NCBI GenBank assembly: GCA_018524725.1
Contig: JAEUWP010000562.1
Location: forward strand, 186,001 to 250,000
From: Podaxis mareebaensis
Taxonomy: Eukaryota; Basidiomycota; Agaricomycetes; Agaricales; Agaricaceae
Direction: 5' to 3'
Length of the DNA stretch: 64,000 nt
This document shows, in pieces, positions 20,610-31,944 of the stretch (position 1 is its first letter; each line of letters begins with the position of its first letter). Below the pieces are notes generated by a model. It was not told where the DNA came from and made no database searches. It saw only the letters and a list, made by a program, of their open reading frames with translations. A program made the translations under genes and the position numbers.

Positions 20610-23511
20610 CTAAGGAATAAAGATCCTCGAGTAGCCATCGATCCTGTACAATGAACAGACAACCGTCAGGTCGAATTCAGGTGCAGTAGATAAGTAGACC
20701 AGAACGTACGGCTGACGGCAACAAGGGCAGCAGTGCTTTCCTGGGGATCCTCTCGCAGCTAGTATTTCTCTACATTGATCACACATCACCAAACACCTGA
20801 GCGTGATCGTGCAGAATGAGCAAACAGAATACGAGCCCAGACTCGGAAATCAACAAACTCACCGACACGGCCAGCTAACAATATCCCTCGGTCTACTCGT
20901 ACAAATGATACACATCGCTCGCTCCGACCAATCCACCTCCGCGTCCCGCCCCCCATCCGTGTCCCCATCTCGTCTTGTGGAATAAAATCCGAAATCCCAA
21001 GCATCCACATCCGGTTCCTCTGTGATCTCCAATCCCCACCTCCTACCCATCTCACCCCACCTCCGTCGTGTCAACGGTGGTGCAGGGGCATTCTCTCTTC
21101 CTGTCGTCCTCGCCGAACCGTGGACTAGATGACTCAACACCAGTCTACTGCCCTCATCAACTCCTTGAGTCCTCACGAAGTCTGTGAAAAGCGCAATAGC
21201 CTCTTGTTCCCGCTCTTGTTGTTCCTCCTCCAACATTACGGAAGCATCCCGTTCCGGATCCATTGAACGACGATCCTCTGCAACATCCTCATCCCCAACG
21301 TCACTTGAACCCCCACTCCCATCTTCATCCTCAGAATCCACATCACCATCCACAACTGCATCATCCTCATCATCACTGATCTCCTCTCCCCTGAGGAACC
21401 GCTCATACAACTCCCTCTCCCCCCTCTGCTTTTCCACCTCCACTGCATGACTCAACCTCATCCCATCCACATCCGTAATATGCGGTCTATGCCTCAATCT
21501 CTCCTCGGCCTCCGCATCAACATATCCTTTCCTACTCCTCCACCGACATGCCCACCACCACATAAACCTCGTCAACCCCCAAAGCACCGCACTTGCCGCT
21601 TTCGAGAACCTCACCAGCTCGCGTAACCACACCCATCTCTGCCGCTCCGCACCCCTCCTTGCAGACCCACCCGCATTCGTCTCAACCGACCGAACTTCGT
21701 TATTCCACCCTCTCAGCGGTACTGGTCTAGCCATTTGCCGTCCAGATGTCTGTACACGACCACTCGAACTCAACCTCGGGTCCACAACTGTATACCCGGG
21801 CAACACCCCCCCAACACCAGACCTTCCCATTCGCACACTTCCGAACGTAGTCACTGGCCCCGGTGGAGGGGGCATTCTGCCGCGTCTCCGGACAAGTTGT
21901 GGTGGCGCTCGCACGGGCGCAGATATAGGCGCGACTTCATTACCCCACCCCTTCAATCCCGTAGCTTCCAAACTCGCCGTTCCGATCCTCATCAAAACAA
22001 CACCCCACTCTTCTTCAAACGGTAGATTCGACCATGAGAATTGTGTGGAGTCAGATTCCGGGCTGTCGGCAGGGCCACCAGTAGCTGCGATGCCAAGTGT
22101 TGTGAACACTCTGTCCACTCGGCCGTTGACAAGGAGTTGTACAACTGCGTTGAGGAGAACAGTGAGGAGTATGATGGCGATGAGAGTCGATTCGATGAGG
22201 CAGGAAAAATAGTTCATTAAAGGGTAGCTTGATCGAAATCCTGTTCCGGAATACACGTTGCTGTTGGGGTCTTTTGTCCTGTCCGAGATGAGGGGAAGAA
22301 AAACCGCAGGATAGCCGCGAATGAAGAGTGTAGCGTGGAAATGGAGGAGACCGAGGAATGATGTAAGTGCGGTTGGAATTAGTCGGTGATTGGAGTATTT
22401 CTTGGAGATGCAGAGAATATGGAAGATGGTGGACTGGAGAAGGGGTATGCCCATTGTGATGAGGGCGTGTGTATCTGGTCTGGCAGGTAGTCCGTCAGGT
22501 TTGTGTACATGAGAAGCTGATAGGGAGAACAAATAGAGAACAAAGGAGTGGGCAACCTATGTGGCGTAAAATGAGCACGTAAGAAATAGATGTGAAGGTT
22601 CACCACATACAAGATTATATGGAGACATCTGCCTGCCAAGATGTATCTCCTCCGTGGTCCCGTTCGCCAGTTCATCCAGCTTACGCACAAAACTCTCCAC
22701 GAAATACGCTAAACCCAATGAACAAAAGCTGATCCAGCAGACCTCGTCCATGGGTTTATGCGAAGCCCAATGACCTAACCTCTGCATCACTGCAACTACC
22801 CGCTCCGGAGTCCACGCCGGAAATGTTTCGGGATAAATTCCAGACGTCTGCAAGATAATCAAACCCCATAGGAGGCACATCCTCAACAAGAGGCATAACG
22901 TCGGAAATTGCAACATGAATCTTGTATGCGTGCGAGAGAGGTCGATTGGAAATATTGAGCGATAGATACGGATGAATACAATGGCGCGGCCAGAATGTCT
23001 TCCACGCCTCAGCAAGCTTCTTCGTGGTAACCGAGACGGTATTACGGTATGATGTAGGCGGTGGAGGACGAAAGCCTATGTGTCGTGATAACACGAGGCA
23101 GTGAGTAACAAGAAGCGCACAAACCAAGGTTAGGCTCACCATGAGGAACAGGCCGAGCATGTAACCAGAAGTGAAGAACCCGAGAGGACCCAACAGCAAC
23201 GACCGCTCATCTGCATGGGACGCAGTAAACTTTGTCTTTGAACCACCCGTCTGGGGTTTCGCTGCGAGCGCGAGGGGAGTCTCCCAGTCGTTTGTTGCCA
23301 TAAAATCAGAGATGGTCGATGGTGGTAAGGTACCTAAATCAAGCTCTGTGGGACTGGCTGCTGGCTTTGACCTGAACATGAACCGGGCCAGTAGCTTGCT
23401 CGGGAGATAGTCGAGGATGGAGGTGAGATTGAGGCCGAAAGAGATATTGTGCAAGGACGGGAGGTCGTCCATGGCGAGAACGGCGAGCGACGAATGCCCG
23501 GCAGACCTCAT
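20610..23511 (-). CDS. Asi-type membrane RING E3 ubiquitin ligase
   Basis: Exons are 23140..23511, 22611..23075, 20863..22556, 20710..20796 and 20610..20643 (about 883 residues). The N-terminal half has several hydrophobic helices (G-Y-M-L-G-L-F-L-M, C-L-L-L-R-M-C-L-L-W-G-L and Y-F-V-E-S-F). The central part is Pro/Gly/Arg-rich, then strongly acidic (D-D-E-D-D-A-V-V-D-G-D). The C-terminus is a RING spread over three exons: C-I-I-C, W-P-C-R-C-L-V-M-C-D-Q-C, C-C-P-C-C-R-Q-P, ending I-D-G-Y-S-R-I-F-I-P. That ending and topology match yeast Asi1/Asi3, inner nuclear membrane ligases that destroy mislocalised proteins and latent transcription factors. A shorter start at 23472 (M-D-D-L-P) is equally possible. 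Localisation is inferred. Confidence 0.85.
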
Positions 23512-24571
23512 CTCCACTAACAATCATGACACCCACTGTCTTACCTAACCATCATCTCACATCCCTTCCAACCTTTCCTTCTCGTTTACCCCGTACCAGC
23601 TCAATACACCGTTAGATACTATATTACTGAAGCTGACAATCTTCCGTGCAACTTGGGTTTTAGCAGTGGATATGGTCAATGAACTATCAATTCAGGAGGA
23701 TAAATGACGTCATTTTGCAGTCTATTCATCGTCTCGCAAGTCCTCTGCCACATGGCTGTAGGGCACCGAATGCGTTCAACACGTTTGGCGCAAATGTTTG
23801 ATCTTTGTCCTATAGAACCCTCGCCTGAGCGTGACATTTTGTGATGGGCATGTGTGCGCGCAGTTGATAGACGCCTGCCTCTGCTTAGGATTCACCTTAC
23901 CTTCTGCACTCCGGGGGGGGGCCATCCACCTCCTCAACGGATATCCTCGCCTTTCATCACTAACTCGTAATCCCTCTTTCAACGTCTCGTCTGCATCTGC
24001 CTTGCTTCCCCGGTCTCGGCCGTTGCCCACTCTCCCCCAAACACGCTAAAACCTACTATGACTTGACTGCTGGCGCTGAATCATGTACTCCCTCCGTTTC
24101 TTCTCGTGTGACTCAAAAAATACATGCTCCCCCCCCGCCATATCTCACATTGGCATTATATCGACCCAAGAATCTTGGAGAACGTGCCCCCTCCAAGATT
24201 TGCTGGAACAGCCAAGTATGTCCGTGTCCTACCCCGTACAAAATAAGAATGTGATTGCAATCACATTTAATCTCGTTCTGATTCGTAAGGCTCAGAACAG
24301 AACGGACGAGAAGATCAGGTGTAGCACGAGTTATCTACATTGCGTTTCAGCCCAAAGTCGACTCCCTAAACCTAAGAGTGGAGAAGCAATAGTGACTTGG
24401 GCATTATGTCGTATGATATCGGTCTGGCAAGTCTCTTGTAATCCCCGATTAATTCAAGTTGGCTTTGTCCAACAGTGACCTGGGCAAATTGTATGACAAA
24501 TTAAATTGGATTATGTTGCTGACAGTACCTGATAATACTAAAAGTACCAAAGCAGCTAGACGAGCACCAGA
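23512..24571. other. Intergenic region with a 20 bp palindrome
   Basis: Nothing here supports a gene. The region has a G run at 23912-23919, a C run near 24130 and a perfect palindrome AATGTGATTGCAATCACATT at 24248-24267. It separates the ligase promoter from the 3' end of the mS38 gene. Confidence 0.5.
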
Positions 24572-25571
24572 TCACCGACCAATCCTCATCCGCTGAGCAC
24601 GAGTAGCCTAGGGAGATACGGGGATCAGTCGCAGCCTTATCGTCTAGTGAAATATCGACTCACCCTTCTGCGCTTCTTCAGCCTACACACACAAAGGGAC
24701 CCACCATTAGAAACAACAACCTCTATGCATGAAGTAAAGCCACTTACTTATGTTTCTTCATCTTCTTTCTCCTCTTCCTCTTCACACTATCCAACATAAC
24801 CTCTTCCCACTCCCTATCCCACTGCTCTTGCAACTGAACCCTCTCCGCATCCTTACTCACATCAAGCCCCAAAGTCCTCAACGTCTCCTCCCACGAAACA
24901 ACAGCACCAACCCGATTCATAGTCATCGTATGATGCAACTGTCGCGCAGCCTCCGTATCACCGTCCACACCCGCAACAGGCGCAAACGACCCATCCAAAT
25001 TCAAAGTCGTGAACGGCGACGGCGGTAACTTATCCATATCAGCTGCACTATTATTACCCTCTTGTGCTTGTTCAAGTACAGATGAACGGAGCAGAGGTGT
25101 GTCCGCAGGCGCCGACGAAAAAATAGACTGAGGGTTGGATATGAGCAGAAGCGGCCGGTGCAGGGAGAAGAATTGGTGAATCTTGAAGTCCTTTGAATTG
25201 ACGATGGGATGCTGGTTTAGGTAGTTATGATACGGATTTGGGGGGTACCCTTGCAGGTATGACGAAGACGTGCGGTTCCGGAATGGCTGAGCTGCTGCAT
25301 CGTGGCTTGGTTCCGGGGACGCAGAGCTCGAGGTAGGTTTAGCATTAGGTGTGGAAGAAGTATTATTGCTGGGTGCAGTCTTCGTGGAAGCGGACGAGGC
25401 TTTAGTTGAGGAATCCTTGGGGTTTCTATCCGAGGAGTCAGACTTGCTCTTTGCTGTAGCGACTGGTGACTTGGAAGATTTGGAGGAGTTAAAGTAACGT
25501 CCGCCACCGAAGGAGGAGTATGAGCGGCGTGCCGCCGGTATATGATGGAAGAGACGGGCGAGGGCGGACAT
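24572..25571 (-). CDS. Mitochondrial small-subunit ribosomal protein mS38
   Basis: Exons are 24748..25571, 24664..24682 and 24572..24607 (292 residues). The N-terminus is Arg/Ser-rich without acidic residues (L-A-R-L-F-H-H-I-P-A-A-R-R), as in a mitochondrial targeting peptide. A long low-complexity Ser/Thr/Lys region follows. A conserved middle (P-P-N-P-Y-H-N-Y-L) precedes the diagnostic basic tail, K-R-K-R-R-K-K-M-K-K-H-K then L-K-K-R-R-R-A-T-R-A-Q-R-M. This tail is the mS38/AURKAIP1/Cox24 signature that binds rRNA near the decoding centre. Two short introns split the tail, and the 19 nt middle exon is needed to restore it. Earlier in-frame codons lack an ATG, so the start at 25571 is firm. 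Confidence 0.85.
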
Positions 25572-25809
25572 GGTCGCCCTGCTACCTCGAATGTGTGTGC
25601 TGTATCGTGTCGGAGCTGGACTTGGACAAAACGAGAACCATCCAAAAAATACAGCACCCACGCTCGTCACGTGACATGCTGATTGCTTACACCAAGGGAC
25701 ATGCACCTGCCACTTGCTCAGTATCCATCATCCTGACCAGTTGCTGACAATCAGCTGCTCCCTGCTTTCTCCCCGATAAACAACCTATCTGACTATTGCC
25801 CGTGCACAA

Positions 25810-27343
25810 TCATGTAACAGTAACTATCTCCCCTTTACCGTCCTTCAATATAACAACTTCGCACTCAATCTTCTCCCCCGTGTCCAAGCAAACAACATCC
25901 GTCGGGTCAATAGAGCTTGTCTTTATCTGCCTCTTCTCAAAAAACGACCGACCAAGCACAACATCAAAATGCGGCTCCTCCGAAAGATAAACCTGGATAT
26001 TTGTCACCGTTGGTTTTGCTCTGACCTCGTTCTGCTGTTGGTCTTGGTCAGGATGCTGGTGGCGGGCATGATGGTGGTGATGATGTTGTACCCGATTAGC
26101 ATTAATGCCATTGGTCCCATTAATCTGAGGCAAAGTGCCAGTCGAAGACCTTGAAGATGAGCGAACAATGATACTCGGTGCAGGGTTCGAAGTCGATTGA
26201 TGGCTGGGCGCAGGCGACCATCTGCCCTGCCGATGTCCATGCCCTTGCCCTATTCCACCGATTCCCACCCCAATTGCTCCTGCTCTTGCAGGTGGTCTCA
26301 GCAAACTTTCTCCTTCGCCAATCCAGTTATCACCGTTGTCGTGACGGTCGTGAGCAGAATTTGAAGCTTCTCCATGGCCAGCCGAAGACGAGGTCACCAG
26401 AGTAATTGGCCATGTCCCAATGTTTACTAGGCCACCGTAGCCGTAGTTGCCTGGCGTGGCATCTCGTGGAATAAAACCATGCTTCTGCGCGAATTTCCGG
26501 GATATGTAAACATGGCGATATCCGGCTTTCAGAAGCATCCTAACTATCCATAGGTGTCAGCCAACGCGTCGTCTGATGCTTAAGCGAAGGAGTCCTCACC
26601 ATTCTGTACTGGACCAATACTTCCCATTACAGTCCTAACCCCGTTCTCATTGTGGAACTTCTCGAACTGTTTCATCAACTTGGGCACGCCATCCCTCTCA
26701 TCATCATCCTCTTTCTTCTCTTTCTTTCGGTTACTCCGCTTGCTTGACCTACCAGCCGATGACGGGGCAGGCGATCCCTTCCGAGTAGGTTCAATATGAA
26801 AAACGTAGTACGAGGGATTCCTGTATGCTGGAGGAACGGGGAGCGGTTGTGCTGGATCGTGCAAGTGCAAGGTGGGTGTCGGCCTTGTTGCTGGGCTGGA
26901 GGAGGATGCCGGAAGTCGGCTCGGTCCAGGTTCGCCTATTGCTACATTCGAAACAGTTGTCGACACATTTGGGGAATCAAATTGATATTCTTGTTGTCTC
27001 CATGAGAATATTGCATAGTCTGAATCTAAAAACAGACGTGAGGATGCATGTATGGCTCAAGACAGACGAGGTTACTCACCGTCATCCAAATCCCATACAG
27101 AGCCGTTGTATTCATATTTCAGCCACCCGGGCCCAACACGTTTGCCTTGATAATCCGTATGCGCTTTCTTGCTGAGCTTGCTAAACAACGTCGTCAGGGA
27201 TTCCTGGTTCACTATATAGGAGGTCCAACCCACCGTCAGCCAACTCGTACAAATGTGAATTGTAGAGTTCCAGACGTACATGAGTGGAGAATTGCAAAGG
27301 ACGACGTTGGCGTGTGTACGTTGAGAATCGACGGTTGTGCCAT
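25810..27343 (-). CDS. Conserved fungal protein of unknown function
   Basis: Exons are 27280..27343, 27080..27211, 26600..27025 and 25810..26543 (451 residues, phases checked). The N-terminal part has G-P-G-W-L-K-Y-E-Y-N-G-S-V-W-D-L-D-D. Next comes a Pro/Ser linker with a lysine-glutamate cluster. The C-terminal part has G-Y-R-H-V-Y-I-S-R-K-F-A and F-D-V-V-L-G-R-S-F-F-E-K-R and ends V-V-I-L-K-D. Around 26050-26090 a run of six His interrupts a Gly/His/Gln-rich insertion. The D-V-V-L-G-R segment resembles the second half of retropepsin-like aspartic folds, but I see no D-T/S-G catalytic motif, so protease activity is not claimed. Confidence 0.72.
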
Positions 27344-28361
27344 TCGTGTGGGTGCTTGTTCGAGAATACCACGAAAGAATTGTTACGGAGTTATTTGAAT
27401 TTAGACTGGGGTATGTAGGACACGTGGGGTGCAGAGAACAAGTCGCGAGATGCTGAGAAGTAGAGTACCAGCAGTGCAGCTACCTCGGCTGTTCCCAATA
27501 AGCAGTGCGAGTGATCCGGTATGAGCCAAAGATGATGAATGATGCCGACGGTGGCGAGTTGACAAATTCCGAAGCCGAGATAAATATTTGGGGGTTTCCC
27601 AGGAGGCTGTGTAACGAGCCGATGACAGTACGGCACAGATCTTCAAGAGAATGGGGTAGAAGCAGAGAGGTGGTACTCGCGGAGGTATCTCGTTGCTGTT
27701 GTTGTCGTGGTTCGAAGAGAACCAGTGAATGGCGAGCGCTAAGATGGAGAGTAACTAGGTGTATTACATAAATACTCCTGTTTATTATGGGTTCTATTTT
27801 TGGCACAACATCCTTCATGGACCAAGGACGATGAAAAAGACTTAGAGCCAATTGCCCAGCGGTCGAAAGAGTATTAGAGGGGCCTGTTGGTGTCGAGAAA
27901 GGCAAGGGCTCTCTTATCAGGTTCTCCTCCACATGCGGCTCGTCGGTGGTGAGCAACCTTCAACCTCGTGTCGTGTCCCGACCTTCGTTCAAGAATATTT
28001 GTTCCAATTTTGTTCTAGTGCAACTGTTCGCAGAAGGCTTCATGGCTCCATTGTTGTTGAGCCTGTGGAGTCGCAGTTGAGAATAAAGGACCTGCTGAAA
28101 CCTGAAACTCCATCATCACCAACTTTGATCACGACAACGCTCCCGACATAAGCCTCACAACCTCGCTAGTCCCTCGCTTCGCCCTTTTTCGCTCAAAGTA
28201 CTGCCACTGCTGTCCGGCTCTTTATATACATTTACCCTCATGCTTACCTACACCCTCTAGTAGTCCACATCTATTTCACATCCTGCCACTGCTACCACCC
28301 CACATCGCGCCCACCACCCACGTATACACACCTCTTTCTCTCGGTTTTGACATAGATAGTC
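27344..28361. other. Intergenic region with a doubtful minus ORF
   Basis: A 158-codon open frame on the minus strand (27480..27956) has no recognised domain and mixed composition, and may be chance. The right-hand end is the promoter of the small secreted protein: TATATA at 28223-28228, then about 130 bp of C/T-rich leader with few G residues, typical of strongly expressed fungal genes. Confidence 0.4.
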
Positions 28362-28670
28362 ATGGTCTCAGTCTCGTTGTCGGGAATCACGCACATCCTT
28401 GCCTTTTCTGGCCTCCTCATTATGCTTAGCATTCCCGTACCAGCAGCGGGGGCATCTCGAAACGGTCACCCTAACGTGCAAGCCCTAGTGAGACACGAAC
28501 GGAACTCTCTCGACGTTCCAAAGGTCGAGGAGCGAGTTGGTAGACCACTGAAGCAATATAACCCTCGCAGAGCTGCCAACATGGCACGGATGCGTAAGAC
28601 GCGTGGATATCATGGAGGCCTTGACGGAGATGGAGGTTCATATCCCAAACCCTCTCCCTCTCCCTACTAG
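28362..28670 (+). CDS. Small secreted protein candidate
   Basis: This is an intronless 102-residue frame. It starts at an ATG in reasonable context after a C/T-rich leader and a TATA element. The first 30 residues form a clear signal peptide (H-I-L-A-F-S-G-L-L-I-M-L-S-I-P-V-P-A-A-G-A). The mature part is about 72 residues, strongly basic (many Arg, Lys and His), without Cys, and ends in a Gly/Asp then Pro/Ser tail (G-D-G-G-S-Y-P-K-P-S-P-S-P-Y). A Cys-free basic peptide with paired Lys-Arg or Arg-Arg sites could be processed further. No family is recognised; effector, signalling or wall roles are all open. Confidence 0.55.
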   Translation: MVSVSLSGITHILAFSGLLIMLSIPVPAAGASRNGHPNVQALVRHERNSLDVPKVEERVGRPLKQYNPRRAANMARMRKTRGYHGGLDGDGGSYPKPSPSPY

Positions 28671-29137
28671 GTATTCTCGCAATTGGCTTGATAATGACTG
28701 GGTTGTGCTGACGACTTGTGTAATGACTATGCAGTGTAAGCTTCGTGGACTGTGATTCCAGCCCCCATATTTATGATAGCGCGTACTTTGTGGGTTCATA
28801 CAGATCTTGAGATGTATATGCAGCCATTTCTGGTTTCTACTCGAGATTTTCGTGACATCATATATACTTGTGTCCATAGACCCCAATGTCCAAATAATTC
28901 CCCGGATTCCGGAGTCGGAACACATGCCGGTAGCCGAGTGGGGCAAGCCTGACCCACCGAGTTTTGCCTTTGTTTGGATTCCTCTTCTCGCTACTTATAC
29001 CCTTATGTATATTCCCTCGACGACTAGATTAGAAGCGAAAACAATGCCAGAAAAGGGGTTCGTCACAATCATCATGTCGGGTCACGGCCATTCCCCTCTC
29101 CTAAGGCTTTCCCAACTCTCCTTTCCCTCTCACCATC
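28671..29137. other. Intergenic, no gene seen
   Basis: This is the 3' region of the small secreted gene and the promoter of the F-box gene. TATA-like text occurs near 28861. A tRNA-like phrase near 28932 does not fold into a tRNA. Confidence 0.5.
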
Positions 29138-30604
29138 ATGAACTTCCCTCAAGAGCTGATCAACCTGGTTATCGAGTACTCAGAGGGTGACCTACGAACT
29201 TTGGTCGCCTTGTGTCTCGTATCTCGGGCATGCTTCTACGCAGCCAGACCCCTCCTATATAGGAAGGTCGAATTAGTTTCGTCCCGGGATCCCAAAGTAC
29301 TGGCGTCGGGGAATGTTCTCTTCAGCATCATCTCATCTGACTCCCAGCTTGCGTCCTACGTGCGGGAGTTCACTCTTGACGTTGAATGCTATCTTCGCAA
29401 CCCGGAATCACATGCATCAACCCTCTTTAGCGACTTACGCCAAACGCTCGATTCCATGACGAGGCTCAAAAAGTTGCGCTTCATCCTTCCCGACAAACTT
29501 GACGAGGATTTCCTTGCAGAGCCTACCCTGCTAGGACATAATTTTCAGTTGGAGGAGTTTTATTGGAGGGATTTCCGTTGGTATGTCCGTTTCGAATCGC
29601 GGCTTGACAAAATCTTGGCTTTTCAGTCCCGCATCAGAACCCTGGAGATGGTTACTGGACCTGATGCCACGCCTTCCGCCTACACCATCGCCTCCACCGC
29701 CTTTCCCGACCTCGAAACGCTATCAGGGAACTTCCAATATTTCCAACTGCTTGCAGCGACCCGTCCAATCGTGAATTTCGTTTGGAATGGCGTCTCTCCC
29801 GTTCCTTCCTCTACACTCGACTCGACGTCCTCAGCACTCTCGAGATTACGAGTACTCGTGTTACACGAGGGTTTCCCCAAGGAGCTAGACCTTGCCGTCC
29901 TAGCATCGCACTTAACCTCTTTGGAAGTACTTCATTTGTCACTCGAGGACACGAGGATGACTATTCAAAGCTATCCCCAGGTATGATCTATGAAATCATC
30001 ATCGGATTTTGACGTGGACTAACACGGTTGAAAGATACGCAGCGGTCAGAAGATCGTGGAACATGTCCACAAATTGACCAAGTTGCGGGTGTTTGTCTTG
30101 CGCGTTGAGCCGTCGCAGATGCAATTCCATGAACATGCTCAGCGGATGTTGTCCGCACAATGGTTCGAAATGCTGCCGCACTTTGAGCGCGCGTATTTCA
30201 ATGGGTCAGTAGCGGGATCAGAGGTCCTGTTATGTTGGGCGCGTGACGAGATTCGACGGCCCAGGATAAGCGGCATGGAGGAGGTCTACGAGATGTATAG
30301 GACGGAGTACGCGTTGGAGACGTCGCTACTGAAGCCGTTCTACAACAATTCGCGTCCCATGCCTTGTGCGCCTGACCCGCCGACAGACAACCTCGAGAAC
30401 CCGGAGACTTGTCATTCCGGAAAACACCCCCACCTCCTGAGTACGGGAATGCGGACACCATGGTGGAAGAAGGTATTCTGGGAGGCAATTTCCCAGGTGA
30501 GTGCATTCTCAGTGCATTTTCTGATTGAAGTTACTGAACTTTCGCAGTCTCCAGCCTATCTCGATTTCTTATTAATATCTTTCATCTCGGCGCTGAGATC
30601 TTGA
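29138..30604 (+). CDS. F-box-like protein with LRR-type body
   Basis: Exons are 29138..29980, 30035..30496 and 30548..30604 (453 residues). The N-terminus M-N-F-P-Q-E-L-I-N-L-V-I-E-Y followed by L-V-A-L-C-L-V-S-R-A-C-F is a short F-box, the Skp1-binding surface of SCF ubiquitin ligases. The rest is built of irregular leucine-rich segments (L-K-K-L-R-F-I-L-P and L-E-V-L-H-L-S-L). Such proteins form large, fast-evolving families in Agaricomycetes, and their substrates are unknown. The last intron (30497..30547) is 51 bp with no stop in frame, so its retention would add 17 residues. SCF membership is inferred from the F-box alone. Confidence 0.78.
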
Positions 30605-31944
30605 CGTCGGATTATCTTTTTCTTTTTTCGTTGGTTTAAATTTGATCCTCGGCCTTTGAAACTCGAGTCTCCGGGCAACGAGCAGTGTCAGCCTGACAAG
30701 GAACCCGTCTGTCACGGCCACCACAATTACGAAGGCTGGCATCATTTTCTTTATTTAGTCCTATACTCATACTTGTATATGTACAGACGGCCATAACCAT
30801 ACTTCATGTCACAATGGATTTCTTCCGCCGCCCGTGAACTTATCGACTTCTTTGTCCACTGCTCGCGGCATGGGCCAAAAATTGTCTTGCCTCCCCTGCA
30901 TACTTCCATGAAGCCCACTCTTACACCGATCGCGCCAAGGTAGAGCCAGCAGACGTAATCTGGTACGCCGCAAGACCGAATTGTCCGATTCTGTACCACA
31001 CCTCACACATGTGACCTGAATTCCGTGGCTGACGCCCCGAGGGCTTAACCATTTAGGTTTCTTGAAGATGCTCGCCAAGCACAGGAGCTGATAATCAACT
31101 TGAGGATGAACGATCTCTGTCTTGGTTGTACTTGGACGTTAAACGAATGGTATTGCATGGATTTCCGAAGTTGATGAGATTTCAACCTAATGGTCCAATT
31201 CGGGGTCCAGATACCCAAACACCAGGATAAAGGCGAAGCACATTACACAAAGCCTGCCGATGCTTGTCATACGCCACCTTGTTTCAGGTTTCTGTTCACA
31301 ACCTTCAACAACTTGCTCCGAGGCGTCACATATTCATCCACCTTTGAGTGGTGTGACTTTCGGGTTCCTTTCCTCTCCCACATGCCCTGGTCACTCATTT
31401 TGCTAGAGCTTGGTGTCGCCACACTGACTCTTCCTTGGGCTTGAGAGTGCATAGCTGCCGATTCCTACTCCGCTTGATGATATTCCGCATGAATTTCTAT
31501 GCTGATACAACTTCCGCGGGTAAGGAGGCCGAAAGTGATCCGAAACGGATGTGTATACATGTTCGGCTGCGTTCTGTTCGCGAGGCGGTTCAGGCCACAG
31601 AGGGTTCTGTTGGCAAGGAGTGGCTAGAAGGGCTGCCGCATTCCAAATAGGCTTGTCTTGGATACAAGTATTGCAAGTGGGTGTCATTGGTCGGTTGACT
31701 TCCATAAATGTTCCACACCTACACACCTTTGAATGTTTACTTGTGTTTTATGAATGGATGAAGACGAAGTGAATGTCTTTAAGAGAGTGAAATATGGTAT
31801 TCTTGGAGTTTGGGCACTTTGCTTGGGTTTGTTACTATGTATAAGTTTTCTGAAGGAGCAATTACATTCTACTACCTACAATCTCCTTCCTTCTTCTCTT
31901 TATCCAAGCTTTCCGGCCCTCTGTTTTCCATTTCATCTCCTAGA
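30605..31944. other. Intergenic region with possible relic ORFs
   Basis: Minus-strand frames at 30809..31078 (with C-V-R-C) and 31403..31726 (with C-R-C-G-T-F and C-N-T-C) look weakly protein-like. They cannot be joined by splice sites into one gene. They may be remnants of a small Cys-rich gene or chance. No RNA gene or repeat is seen. Confidence 0.35.

Noticed and set aside
20859..22532. The long exon of the RING gene as a complete gene by itself
   Set aside because: The RING is incomplete without two further exons, and the N-terminal membrane helices lie in two upstream exons joined by good splice sites.
24088..24097. CTCCCTCCGT, like the end of plant Stowaway elements
   Set aside because: No inverted partner is found downstream and no TA target duplication is evident. 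A 10-bp match is expected by chance in this base composition.
27181..27372. A protein-like minus-strand frame containing L-Y-N-S-H-L-Y-E-L-A-D-G-G-L-D-L-L
   Set aside because: Most of it lies inside an intron with perfect GTACGT donor, CTGAC branch and ATATAG acceptor, and the spliced product from ATG 27343 keeps a clean frame. It is a shadow, not an exon.
27480..27956. A 158-codon minus-strand open frame
   Set aside because: No domain, signal peptide or conserved motif is visible and no splice partner was found. It is mentioned in the intergenic entry but not called as a gene.
28925..28960. A tRNA-like phrase (GTAGCCGAGTGGGG)
   Set aside because: No matching acceptor stem, anticodon arm or T-loop sequence follows at the right distance.
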